From: Bacteroidota bacterium
Lineage (GTDB): Bacteria; Bacteroidota; Bacteroidia; Flavobacteriales; Flavobacteriaceae
DNA: 64,000 bases
Direction: 5' to 3'
Assembly (NCBI GenBank): GCA_023387965.1
Contig: JAEWHE010000041.1
Location: 306,786 to 370,785 of the forward strand
Under the pieces are notes generated by a model. The model did no database searches and had not been told where the DNA came from. It was given only the letters and a program-made list of their open reading frames with translations. Made by a program: the position numbers and the translations under genes. Below are positions 43,744 to 51,748 of the stretch, piece by piece (within the stretch, counting starts at the first letter, position 1; each line of letters starts with the position of its first letter).

Positions 43744-45042
43744 ATGTCAATTTCTATTAAAAAAACAATTTGTTGTTTGGTTACAATATACAGCGTTTTT
43801 GCGATTGGCCAGGAAAAAACCTGGTCGTTGCAAGAATGTGTGCGTGTTGCCATGCAAAATAGTTTAGAAGTAAAAGCGGGTCAATTAGCTGTTGAACAAG
43901 CTAAAAAAAATTATACGCATCCGTTGCTGGAGCTTGTTCCAAATGTGTCATTTACAGCAAATCACAGTTATAATTTTGGTTCTACGATTGATCCGGCTAC
44001 GAATAATCGTGTGAGTTCTGATATTCAATGGGATAATTTTTATTTGAATGCCAATAGCAATTTGCTCGATTTTTCTTCATTGGCATTGGCAAAAAGAAAC
44101 AAGCTGGCAATTGATTTAGCGAAAGCCGATAAAGCGGTAATAGAAAACGAATATAAAATGCAGGTTTTGCAAAAATATTTCGACGCGCTTTTTTCGCAGG
44201 AATTAGTGAAAATTCAAAAAGAACAATTGCAAAATTCTACTTTTAATTTGCAAAGAATTGAAAAAGAAGTACAAATTGGCAACAAAGCCCAAAGCGATTT
44301 GTACGACATTCAGTTTAGTTTTTCGCAAGATCAAAAACGTCTTCTCGAAGCAGAACAATTATTCGAAACGCTCAAAAAAGAATTATTTCAGTTGATGAAT
44401 CGTAATGATGAGGTGGCGAAAATTCAATTGCAAATGGAAATCGCTCCGGTTGAAGTTGTTCCGGTTTCAGAAAATCCAAAAATTGAAGTCGCCAATCTTA
44501 CTTTTGAAATGGCAAAAAAAGAATTAGCAATGGAACGCGGTTTTAATTTGCCTTCGCTTCGCGGATTTTATGGTTGGTCCACTTTTTATTCCACGCCGAT
44601 CAACCAACCGAATATAAATGTTCCCAATTTCAGCCAACAATTTACCGATAATAAAAATCAGCAGGTTGGGTTGCAACTCGAGATTCCGGTGTTTACTGGA
44701 TTTAGAAAAAATAGACAAATTGCTGCCGCAAAAATCAACACGGAACGCCTAAAAGTCCTTTCGGAAAACGAAAAGATAAAATTAGCGCGAACCATTGAAA
44801 TTGAAAATTTAAAAAAGCAACAATTTGAGCAATTGGTGCCAAGCATCGAAAACACGCTAAAATATGCACAAGAATCTTTTAGAACCTCGCAATCGAAATT
44901 TAGCAGCGGATTGATTGAAGCCGTGGTTTTTATTGCAGTCAAAAACCAATTGCTTTCCTCGCAATATGATGCACTGAAAAATAACCTCCAAATTCAGTTG
45001 ACCACATTTAAAATCAATCTTATTGCTGCCAATCAACTTTAA
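43744..45042 (+). CDS. TolC-type outer-membrane efflux protein
   Basis: 432 residues. Signal peptide (ending AIGQ) and two long helical hairpin repeats with TolC pattern: SLQECVRVAMQNSLEVKAG, DLAKADKAVIENEYKMQVLQ and later EIENLKKQQFEQLVPSIENT, FRTSQSKFSSGLIEA, plus the barrel strands around VPNVSFTANHSYNFGS. Family PF02321. It is the last gene of the operon and would form the outer-membrane duct for the adaptor and permeases. Confidence 0.92.
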   Translation: MSISIKKTICCLVTIYSVFAIGQEKTWSLQECVRVAMQNSLEVKAGQLAVEQAKKNYTHPLLELVPNVSFTANHSYNFGSTIDPATNNRVSSDIQWDNFYLNANSNLLDFSSLALAKRNKLAIDLAKADKAVIENEYKMQVLQKYFDALFSQELVKIQKEQLQNSTFNLQRIEKEVQIGNKAQSDLYDIQFSFSQDQKRLLEAEQLFETLKKELFQLMNRNDEVAKIQLQMEIAPVEVVPVSENPKIEVANLTFEMAKKELAMERGFNLPSLRGFYGWSTFYSTPINQPNINVPNFSQQFTDNKNQQVGLQLEIPVFTGFRKNRQIAAAKINTERLKVLSENEKIKLARTIEIENLKKQQFEQLVPSIENTLKYAQESFRTSQSKFSSGLIEAVVFIAVKNQLLSSQYDALKNNLQIQLTTFKINLIAANQL

Positions 45043-45118
45043 AAATTTCCCTTCCGCTAAAACTATCTCGTCATAAACTTTTTCAATCTATTAACTTTAC
45101 TTTATTAAGTTTTCATAC

Positions 45119-45126
45119 TATCTTTG
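45119..45126 (+). promoter_or_regulatory. -7 box (TATCTTTG) of mrp
   Basis: Exact TAnnTTTG match 51 bp before the mrp ATG. It lies in the only gap (135 bp) between the exporter operon and mrp, so mrp has its own promoter. Confidence 0.5.
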
Positions 45127-45177
45127 CAATTTAAAATCAGTCTAATTTAAAGACTTGAAAAAGAGCGAAATACAAAA

Positions 45178-46308
45178 ATGAAAATCGACAGAAAAGAAGT
45201 CCTCAAAGCATTAGAAACCATTACTATTGCTGGCGAAGGAAAAAATATGGTAGAAAGCGGAGCCGTACAAAACGTGCTAACTTTTGGCGACGAAGTTGTG
45301 GTAGAATTGACAATGGCAACACCAGCCATGCACATTCGCAAAAGGGCAGAAGCTGACATCATCAAAACCATCCAAGAAAAAATTTCGGCGGAAGCCAAAA
45401 TAAAAGTAAATATTAAAGTAGAAACGCCGGAAACACCTACGGAAATCAAAGGGAAATCAATCCCAGGAATTAAAAATATTATTGCCGTAGCTTCAGGAAA
45501 AGGTGGCGTTGGAAAATCAACCACAACCGCTAATCTTGCCGTTACCTTAGCCCGAATGGGATTTAGCGTTGGTGTTTTAGATGCCGATATTTACGGACCT
45601 TCGATGCCAATTATGTTCGACGTAGAAAACGAAAAACCAATTTCGGTAAACATCGATGGGAAATCTAAAATGAAACCCATCGAAAGTTACGAAATCAAAA
45701 TTCTTTCCATCGGGTTTTTTACTTCACCAAGTCAAGCCGTAATTTGGCGAGGACCAATGGCTTCCAAAGCGTTGAACCAAATGATCTTTGATGCCGATTG
45801 GGGCGAACTCGATTTCATGTTAATCGATTTACCGCCAGGAACCGGCGACATCCACCTTTCCATCGTACAGTCGTTACCAATTACCGGAGCCGTAATCGTT
45901 TCCACGCCTCAAGCCGTGGCGTTAGCCGATGCAAAAAAAGGAGTGGCAATGTTCCAAAGTGACGCCATCAAAGTTCCAGTTTTGGGAATCATCGAAAACA
46001 TGGCGTATTTCACACCAGAAGAATTGCCAAACAACAAATATTACATTTTCGGACAAGAAGGTGCGAAAAATTTAGCACAAGATTTAGAAGTGCCGTTTTT
46101 AGGCGAAGTTCCAATCGTACAATCCATCCGCGAAGCAGGGGATTACGGTCGTCCTGCTGCCTTACAAAACGGATCGCCACTTGGGGAAATCTACCAGGAA
46201 ATCGCCCGAAACGTCGTATCCGAAACCATTGCAAGAAATGAAAACCTTCCACCATCCGAAGCTGTGAAAATCACCACAATGGCTGGATGTTCGGCAGTTA
46301 AAAAATAA
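45178..46308 (+). CDS. Mrp/ApbC-type Fe-S cluster carrier ATPase
   Basis: 376 residues. A short N-terminal MIP18/DUF59-like domain (residues 1-90) precedes the P-loop ATPase. The deviant Walker A SGKGGVGKSTTT is at about residues 106-117 with the signature Lys near the start, then VLDADIYGPSMPIM and FMLIDLPPGTGD. It ends CSAVKK and lacks the CxxC cluster motif at the C-terminus seen in some members. It assembles or delivers Fe-S clusters. It sits upstream of the NifU-like gene, with which it likely works. Confidence 0.93.
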   Translation: MKIDRKEVLKALETITIAGEGKNMVESGAVQNVLTFGDEVVVELTMATPAMHIRKRAEADIIKTIQEKISAEAKIKVNIKVETPETPTEIKGKSIPGIKNIIAVASGKGGVGKSTTTANLAVTLARMGFSVGVLDADIYGPSMPIMFDVENEKPISVNIDGKSKMKPIESYEIKILSIGFFTSPSQAVIWRGPMASKALNQMIFDADWGELDFMLIDLPPGTGDIHLSIVQSLPITGAVIVSTPQAVALADAKKGVAMFQSDAIKVPVLGIIENMAYFTPEELPNNKYYIFGQEGAKNLAQDLEVPFLGEVPIVQSIREAGDYGRPAALQNGSPLGEIYQEIARNVVSETIARNENLPPSEAVKITTMAGCSAVKK

Positions 46309-46316
46309 AGACTTTC

Positions 46317-46374
46317 TTAGACTTCTTAGACCTTTTAGACTTGCTCTAAAAATCTAAAAATCTAAGAAGTCTAA
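46317..46374 (+). ncRNA. perfect 14-bp inverted repeat between mrp and the NifU-like gene (hairpin in the operon)
   Basis: TTAGACTTCTTAGA (46317-46330) pairs perfectly with TCTAAGAAGTCTAA (46361-46374). The 30-base loop contains another short pairing TTTTAGA / TCTAAAA. There is no T run straight after, so it looks more like an mRNA processing or stability element than a terminator. Reported as an RNA structure of unknown role. Confidence 0.45.
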
Positions 46375-46393
46375 AAATCTAAAAATTTAGAAG

Positions 46394-46633
46394 ATGACAT
46401 CAGAAGAAATCAAATCAAACGTTCAAAAAGCGCTCGACGAAATCCGACCGTTCCTTGAATCAGACGGCGGCAACATTTCGCTCATCGAAATCGAAGACGA
46501 CAAACACGTAAAAGTCCGTCTCGAAGGCGCTTGCGTAGGTTGCAGCGTTAACCAAATGACGTTGAAAGCTGGAGTGGAAACCACCATAAAAAAATACGCG
46601 CCGCAAATAGAAACCGTGGTAAACGTCGCTTAA
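46394..46633 (+). CDS. NifU C-terminal-domain (Nfu-type) Fe-S scaffold protein
   Basis: 79 residues. Family core: LDEIRPFLESDGGNISLIEIE and the cluster-binding EGACVGCSVNQMTLKAGVE with CxxC (C-V-G-C, about residues 49-52). Proteins of this size carry a 4Fe-4S cluster to targets. It is 85 bp downstream of mrp and likely co-transcribed; the hairpin at 46317-46374 lies between them. Confidence 0.9.
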   Translation: MTSEEIKSNVQKALDEIRPFLESDGGNISLIEIEDDKHVKVRLEGACVGCSVNQMTLKAGVETTIKKYAPQIETVVNVA

Positions 46634-46646
46634 AATAAAAATAATT

Positions 46647-46797
46647 GGGGCGTGACCTTTGACAAAAAAGTTTTTTCTACCGAAAACTTTTTTGTCAAAG
46701 GTCGGGCTTTTCGCTCTATCTTTTTTACCAATTACCTCGGTTTTCAACACGAGGCAATTGATAAAAAAGGATGCCGCTTCAATCCCTCACGCAACCC
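46647..46797 (-). repeat. dispersed palindromic element, copy F (type II) with an extra hairpin
   Basis: Read on the minus strand it starts GGGTTGCGTGAGGGATTG and contains AAGCGGCATCC then a long stem (46720-46738 with 46751-46769), followed by AAAAGATAGAGCG and AAGCCCGACC. A second perfect 20-bp stem (46655-46674 with 46683-46702, ACCTTTGACAAAAAAGTTTT) adjoins it. The two mismatches of the first stem become G-U pairs in minus-strand RNA. Core stem CAATTGCCTC is the one seen in copies A and G. Confidence 0.8.
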
Positions 46798-46884
46798 AAT
46801 GAAACTTCAGTTTACATCACAATTTCGGTAAAACTGATAACTATCATAAAATAAACTTTAAAGTTGATCCAACTTTGCAACCGA

Positions 46885-46892
46885 TAACTTTG
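46885..46892 (+). promoter_or_regulatory. -7 box (TAACTTTG) upstream of the ferredoxin-NADP reductase gene
   Basis: Exact TAnnTTTG match about 34 bp before the ATG at 46927. The 11-mer AACTTTGCAAC around it occurs twice, 16 bp apart (46871-46881 and 46887-46897). Confidence 0.5.
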
Positions 46893-46926
46893 CAACTCAA
46901 CAACTTTAAAAATTTGAACCTTAAAA

Positions 46927-47979
46927 ATGATCGAAACAGATATTCTCATCATAGGAGCCGGACCAACAGGGCTTTTCACAGTCTTTGAAGCCGGACTTTT
47001 AAAATTAAAATGCCACATCATCGACGCGCTTCCGCAACCTGGAGGGCAGTTGGCAGAATTGTATCCGAAAAAACCAATCTTCGACATTCCTGGTTATCCT
47101 TCGGTTTTGGCAGGCGATTTGGTCGATAATTTGATGGAACAAATCAAACAGTTTCAACCTGGTTTTACCCTAAACGAAAAAGCCGAAACCATCGAAAAAC
47201 TAGAAGACGGAACTTTTATCGTAACAACCGACAAAGGTACACAACATGCTTGCAAAGCCGTTGCAATCGCAGGAGGTTTGGGAAGTTTCGAACCAAGAAA
47301 ACCGATTATTGAAGACATTGAATTCTACGAAGACAAAGGCGTGGAATATTTTGTAAAAAACCCAGAACTTTTCCGCGATAAAAAAATTGTGATCGCTGGT
47401 GGAGGAGATTCTGCTTTGGACTGGAGTATTTTCCTTGCCAATGTGGCTTCAGAAGTAACGCTAATCCACAGAAGAAACGAATTCCGTGGTGCTTTGGATT
47501 CAGTCGAAAAAGTACAGGAACTCAAACATGCCGGAAAAATCAACTTGATCACTCCAGCAGAAGTCATCGGCCTAAACGGCGACGAAAAACTGGAATCCAT
47601 TGACATTGAAGAAAACGGAGCCCACAGAAACATCAAAACCGATTATTTTATTCCGCTTTTCGGACTTACGCCAAAATTGGGAGCCATTGCTAATTGGGGC
47701 TTGGAAATTGAGAAAAACGCCATCAAAGTAAACAACGCGTTGGACTATCAAACCAACGTTGAAGGAATCTACGCAATTGGCGACGTGAACACTTATCCCG
47801 GAAAATTGAAACTGATTTTGTGCGGTTTTCACGAAGCGACGTTGATGTGTCAAAGTGTTTTCAACAAACTGAATCCTGGAAAAAAATATGTACTGAAATA
47901 CACCACGGTTTCCGGTGTTGACGGTTTCGACGGAACAAGAAAAGAAGCTGAAAAAGCGGTGGTAAAAGCAATAGATTAA
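46927..47979 (+). CDS. ferredoxin/flavodoxin-NADP+ reductase (TrxB-like flavoprotein)
   Basis: 350 residues. N-terminal IIGAGPTGLFTVFEAGLL binds FAD. The segment QPGGQLAELYPKKPIFDIPGYP, including GGQL, is typical of the type 2 FNR group of the thioredoxin-reductase-like fold. There is no CxxC redox pair at the thioredoxin-reductase position. The second nucleotide site IAGGGDSALDW binds NADPH. C-terminal GIYAIGDVNTYPGKLKLILCGFHEA is FAD-related. It would exchange electrons between NADPH and the 2Fe-2S ferredoxin at 48629, from which it is separated by the nucleotidyltransferase module. Confidence 0.9.
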   Translation: MIETDILIIGAGPTGLFTVFEAGLLKLKCHIIDALPQPGGQLAELYPKKPIFDIPGYPSVLAGDLVDNLMEQIKQFQPGFTLNEKAETIEKLEDGTFIVTTDKGTQHACKAVAIAGGLGSFEPRKPIIEDIEFYEDKGVEYFVKNPELFRDKKIVIAGGGDSALDWSIFLANVASEVTLIHRRNEFRGALDSVEKVQELKHAGKINLITPAEVIGLNGDEKLESIDIEENGAHRNIKTDYFIPLFGLTPKLGAIANWGLEIEKNAIKVNNALDYQTNVEGIYAIGDVNTYPGKLKLILCGFHEATLMCQSVFNKLNPGKKYVLKYTTVSGVDGFDGTRKEAEKAVVKAID

Positions 47980-48008
47980 TTTCTTACTTTTGATAGAAAG
48001 ATTTCAAA

Positions 48009-48185
48009 ATGGAGAGAACTGTAACCTCAAAATCATCGTTTAAAGAAGCTGACGACCATTCGTCTTTCTACAAAAACAAAACTTCTAACGAGCGTTTGGA
48101 AGCAGCATCTTTCATCATCAATGCAATTTTTCAGAATCCAAAAGTAAATAGATTGGTCACTGGTAAGAGAAAACATGTCAAATAA
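48009..48185 (+). CDS. small protein, candidate partner (antitoxin-like) of a nucleotidyltransferase
   Basis: 58 residues, too short for most gene finders but with good coding context. ATG 48009 is followed by an intact frame to TAA 48183-48185, overlapping the next ATG by 11 bp. The sequence has the pattern DHSSFY-K-KTSNERLEAASFI and ends in a basic tail (RLVTGKRKHVK), resembling the short proteins that precede nucleotidyltransferase genes in Bacteroidetes. Helical and charged. Function unverified; overlap with the next gene argues for translational coupling. Confidence 0.65.
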   Translation: MERTVTSKSSFKEADDHSSFYKNKTSNERLEAASFIINAIFQNPKVNRLVTGKRKHVK

Positions 48186-48636
48186 TATCTTCAATACTGA
48201 TTTCTTCGAATTTTTAATGCTACTCGAAAAAAATGAGGTCAGGTATATGTTGGTCGGAGGTTATGCGGTGATTTTACACGGATATGTAAGAAGTACTGGT
48301 GACATCGATTTGTGGGTAGAGAAAACAGAAACCAATTTTGAAAAACTTAAACAAGTTTACAACAAATTTGGAGCTCCTATATTCCCGAAGTCTGAATTTT
48401 TACAAGACAAGTTTGATGTGTGGAGCATTGGAAATTCACCGTCAAAAATTGAAATATTGACCAACGTCGACGGGCTTGTATTTGAAGAAAGCTACTATAA
48501 AAAAGTTTATATTGAAGTGGAAAATGTGACGATTCCTTATATAGATTTTGAGGATTTAATCAAAAATAAATTAGCTTCAGGTCGTCACAAGGATTTGGCT
48601 GACATTGAGCAGTTAAAAAAAGACAAAAATGAGTAA
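48175..48636 (+). CDS. DUF6036/AbiEii-like nucleotidyltransferase
   Basis: 153 residues. The nucleotidyltransferase core is visible: GGYAVILHGYVRSTGDIDLWV, with GG before a helix and the D-x-D metal site (DID) about residues 42-44, then KFDVWSIG and IPYIDFEDLIKNKLASGRHKDLADIE, which match the DUF6036/AbiEii-type family. Members can transfer nucleotides to tRNA or RNA acceptors as toxins in type IV-like systems. The start overlaps the small protein gene by 11 bp, and the end overlaps the ferredoxin gene by 8 bp (ATGAGTAA), so all three are read together. Confidence 0.8.
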   Translation: MSNNIFNTDFFEFLMLLEKNEVRYMLVGGYAVILHGYVRSTGDIDLWVEKTETNFEKLKQVYNKFGAPIFPKSEFLQDKFDVWSIGNSPSKIEILTNVDGLVFEESYYKKVYIEVENVTIPYIDFEDLIKNKLASGRHKDLADIEQLKKDKNE

Positions 48637-48961
48637 TGATGTTTTGATAAAAATCACCGACCGCGACGGAGTTTCACACGAAGTGGAAGCCCCAACAGAC
48701 ATGAACATGAACATCATGGAATTGGTTCGCGCTTATGAATTGGCTCCAGAAGGAACCATTGGCGTTTGCGGTGGAATGGCAATGTGTGCTTCTTGCCAAT
48801 GCTACATTTTGAACAATGTAGAATTGCCAGAAATGAACGATGACGAAGAGGCGATGCTTTCGGAAGCTTTTAACGTAAAAGAAAACAGCCGTTTGGGTTG
48901 CCAGATTCACATCACGGAAGAACTCAATGGACTTGAAATAGAACTCGCTCCGGAATATTAA
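48629..48961 (+). CDS. 2Fe-2S ferredoxin (adrenodoxin-like)
   Basis: 110 residues. Cluster ligands are Cys47, Cys53, Cys56 and Cys91 (GVCGGMAMCASCQC, then LGCQIH), giving the C-x5-C-x2-C...C pattern of vertebrate-type/adrenodoxin ferredoxins; Cys58 is extra. It is a plausible electron partner of the reductase encoded at 46927. Its start codon overlaps the nucleotidyltransferase stop by 8 bp, an unusual operon arrangement. A bidirectional terminator follows. Confidence 0.92.
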   Translation: MSNDVLIKITDRDGVSHEVEAPTDMNMNIMELVRAYELAPEGTIGVCGGMAMCASCQCYILNNVELPEMNDDEEAMLSEAFNVKENSRLGCQIHITEELNGLEIELAPEY

Positions 48962-48966
48962 AAAAC

Positions 48967-49000
48967 AATCCCGATTCAACTGAATCGGGATTATTTTTTA
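48967..49000. terminator. bidirectional terminator between ferredoxin and prolyl oligopeptidase genes
   Basis: Perfect 12-bp stem AATCCCGATTCA / TGAATCGGGATT (48967-48978 with 48981-48992) with T run on plus (TTATTTTTTA) and AAAAAC on the other side. It serves convergent genes. Confidence 0.85.
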
Positions 49001-49009
49001 TATAATAAA

Positions 49010-51142
49010 TCACTTCTTAACCGGCAATTCGCCATAGTCAAAATTATAAAGCGTAAACGCCATCATATCGGCAATTTCTTCAATGGTTTTTGAAACAGGT
49101 TTTCCAGCTCCGTGACCTGCATTAGTTTCAATTCTAATCAAAACAGGATTATCGCCAGATTGTTTTGCTTGTAATTCTGCGGCAAATTTAAAACTATGTG
49201 CCGGAACCACACGATCATCGTGATCTCCTGTTGTCACTAATGTCGCAGGATATTTTACACCTTGTTTTACATTGTGAACCGGAGAATATTTCAATAAATA
49301 ATCAAACATTTCTTTTGAATCTTCAGAAGTTCCGTAATCATAAGCCCAACCAGCTCCAGCGGTAAAAGTATGGTATCTCAACATGTCTAAAACACCAACG
49401 GCTGGTAATGCCACTTTCATCAATTCTGGTTTTTGCGTCATCACGGCTCCAACTAAAAGTCCGCCGTTTGATCCACCTCTAATCGCTAAATAATCAGAAG
49501 AAGTATATTTTTCTTTAATTAAAAATTCTGCGGCAGCGATAAAATCGTCAAAAACATTTTGTTTTTTCTGCTGAATCCCACCTTCGTGCCATTTTTTTCC
49601 ATATTCGCCACCACCACGAATATTTGGTACAGCGTAAATTCCGCCTTGCTCTAACCAAACCGCATTAGAAATAGAAAAAGCTGGCGTGATGCTTGCGTTA
49701 AATCCGCCGTAAGCATACAATATCGTTGGATTTTTTCCATTTAATTCAATGCCTTTTTTGTAGGTAATAATCATCGGCACTTTTGTTCCATCTTTCGAAG
49801 CGTAAAAAACTTGTTTGCTTTCGTAATCGTTGGGGTTAAAATCTACCTTCGGTTGTGCATAAACGCTTGAATTTCCGGTTTTTGGATCAAATTTATAAAT
49901 GGTTCCCGGAGTGGTATAATTGGTAAAAGAATAATAAAGCTCTTTATCTTCTTTTTTTCCGCCAAAACCTCCCACAGAACCAATTCCAGGTAATTTAATC
50001 TCGCGAATCATTTTTCCGCTGTAATCATATTGTTTGATTTGCGAAACCGCATCTTTCATGTAATGGGTAAAAATATAACCGCCACCTTTATTGGCAGAAA
50101 GCACGTTTTCAGTTTCTGGGATAAGATCTTTCCAGTTTGCTACACCAGGATTGGCAGCATCAACCGTCACAATTCGCTGGTTTGGCGCATTCAAATCAGT
50201 GTTGATGTACAATTTTGTACCAACATTGTCAATCACGCTGTTGTCGCTGTTGAAATTATCTACAACTTTCACAATTTTACTATTTGGAACCGATAAATCT
50301 TTTAGGTACAATTCGTTTCCATAAGTAGCATTTGCAGCAGAAATCACCAAATAACGATTGTCCTCGGTAACTCCAGCACCAACGTAGCGGCGTTTTTCGT
50401 TTTGCCCAAAAATAATTTTATCATCTTTTTGCGAAGTGCCTAACTTGTGGTAATACAATTTGTGTTGATCTGTTTTTGCAGAAAGTTGACTTCCGGTTGG
50501 CTTGTCATAACTCGAATAATAAAATCCGTCGTTGCCAAACCAAGCGATGCCGCTAAATTTTACATCGTTAATTTCGGTTTCAATTTTTTTCTTCGAAACA
50601 GCATCAATAATTACAATTTTGTTCCAATCACTTCCTGCTTCGGAAATAGAATAAGCAGCAATAGCACCATTTTTAGAAAATTCTATTCCTGAAAGCGACG
50701 TCGTTCCGTCTTTAGAAAACGTATTCGGGTCAATAAAAATTTCTTCCTTGCCGTTGGCATCTTTTCGATATAAAACCGATTGATTTTGCAAACCATCGTT
50801 TTTAAAGTAATAGGTGTAATTCCCTTCTTTCCACGGAGCGGAAATTTTTTCGTAGTTCCATAATTTTTCCAAACGTTTTTTCAAGTCGTTTCGGTAGGGG
50901 ATATTTTCCAAATACCCAAAAGTCACCTCGTTTTGGGCTTTTACCCAAGCTCCTGTTTCAGCAGATTTATCGTCTTCTAACCAACGATAAGGATCTTTGA
51001 TTTCGGTTCCAAAATAATTGTTAACCGTATCCACTTTTTTAGTTTCCGGATATTTCAGCGCTATTTTTTCCTGCTTCACAACTTCTTCTTTACATGATAA
51101 AAATGCAGCTGCGGTAATGACTAGTATTACTGCTTTTTTCAT
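49010..51142 (-). CDS. prolyl oligopeptidase family serine peptidase (S9), lipoprotein
   Basis: 710 residues from the ATG at 51142 (the longer frame adds 26 unsupported residues). The lipobox is LSCKEE at residues 15-20, so it is membrane-anchored in the periplasm. Beta-propeller repeats cover residues ~45-430, and the alpha/beta hydrolase domain follows with the catalytic Ser in RGGSNGGLL, Asp in TTGDHDDRV, and His in NAGHGAG. Cleaves short peptides after Pro. A monocistronic gene with the terminator on its 3' side; 67 bp separate it from the DUF4625 lipoprotein gene upstream. Confidence 0.95.
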   Translation of the reverse strand: MKKAVILVITAAAFLSCKEEVVKQEKIALKYPETKKVDTVNNYFGTEIKDPYRWLEDDKSAETGAWVKAQNEVTFGYLENIPYRNDLKKRLEKLWNYEKISAPWKEGNYTYYFKNDGLQNQSVLYRKDANGKEEIFIDPNTFSKDGTTSLSGIEFSKNGAIAAYSISEAGSDWNKIVIIDAVSKKKIETEINDVKFSGIAWFGNDGFYYSSYDKPTGSQLSAKTDQHKLYYHKLGTSQKDDKIIFGQNEKRRYVGAGVTEDNRYLVISAANATYGNELYLKDLSVPNSKIVKVVDNFNSDNSVIDNVGTKLYINTDLNAPNQRIVTVDAANPGVANWKDLIPETENVLSANKGGGYIFTHYMKDAVSQIKQYDYSGKMIREIKLPGIGSVGGFGGKKEDKELYYSFTNYTTPGTIYKFDPKTGNSSVYAQPKVDFNPNDYESKQVFYASKDGTKVPMIITYKKGIELNGKNPTILYAYGGFNASITPAFSISNAVWLEQGGIYAVPNIRGGGEYGKKWHEGGIQQKKQNVFDDFIAAAEFLIKEKYTSSDYLAIRGGSNGGLLVGAVMTQKPELMKVALPAVGVLDMLRYHTFTAGAGWAYDYGTSEDSKEMFDYLLKYSPVHNVKQGVKYPATLVTTGDHDDRVVPAHSFKFAAELQAKQSGDNPVLIRIETNAGHGAGKPVSKTIEEIADMMAFTLYNFDYGELPVKK

Positions 51143-51209
51143 TGTGTTGATTTTAAATTTCACCAAATTTAACAATATGCTTTCAGAAATGTAGAAAACG
51201 TTTTTAAAA

Positions 51210-51683
51210 TTAATCAACAATTTTGATGCTGATGCCTTTTAAAGTTGACCAGCCGTTAGCGTCAGTCACTTTAATTTCAACGTGATAATCTCCGGTGTCA
51301 ATGTCATTTGGGATTTCGATGTCGTGCGTTGCGGTGTATTCTTGAAGATTTTCCGGAATGTTGAAGGTGAAAATTTCACGCCAGTCGTTGACCGGAGTTT
51401 TAATTGGATCAAGCGGACAAGCGTCAATTTCTGTATCGTGTGAATGATGATCGAAGTTAGAATGAAACGCCACACTATAAGAACCCAATTGATCATTGTC
51501 AGAAAATTGTGCTTTAAAAGGAAAAACGTTTCCACGTTGCACCACTGCACAACTCGTGGGAAATCCGTCTGGGATACTCAAATTGATAGTGGGTTTTGTG
51601 GTGTCTTGAGCATCGTCATTACCACTACAATTAACTAAAAATCCTGCCACAACTAAGGCTGTAATAATTTTTATTTTTTTCAT
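51210..51683 (-). CDS. DUF4625 lipoprotein
   Basis: 157 residues from the ATG at 51683. Lipobox LVNCSGND. The DUF4625 pattern (beta-sandwich, SFHSNFDHHSHDTEID and GDYHVEIKVTDANGWS) is evident; a His-rich patch HHSHD could bind metal. It belongs to the His-rich lipoprotein group at this locus, together with the two-domain relative at 51749-52504, though a terminator hairpin separates the two genes. Confidence 0.8.
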   Translation of the reverse strand: MKKIKIITALVVAGFLVNCSGNDDAQDTTKPTINLSIPDGFPTSCAVVQRGNVFPFKAQFSDNDQLGSYSVAFHSNFDHHSHDTEIDACPLDPIKTPVNDWREIFTFNIPENLQEYTATHDIEIPNDIDTGDYHVEIKVTDANGWSTLKGISIKIVD

Positions 51684-51701
51684 AATTAAAATTTTAAATT
51701 T

Positions 51702-51742
51702 AAAAATCGGTTGCCGAAAACTTTCAGGCAACCGATTTATTT
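51702..51742 (-). terminator. intrinsic terminator of the metal-cluster operon
   Basis: Perfect 12-bp stem AAATCGGTTGCC / GGCAACCGATTT (51704-51715 with 51728-51739) with a run of As on the left that gives a U tail on the minus transcript. It sits after the two-domain DUF4625 gene. Confidence 0.8.
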
Positions 51743-51748
51743 TGAATA

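Noticed and set aside
46460..46750. 96-residue minus-strand frame over the NifU-like gene and copy F
   Set aside because: Antisense of a conserved Fe-S scaffold gene continuing into a palindrome.
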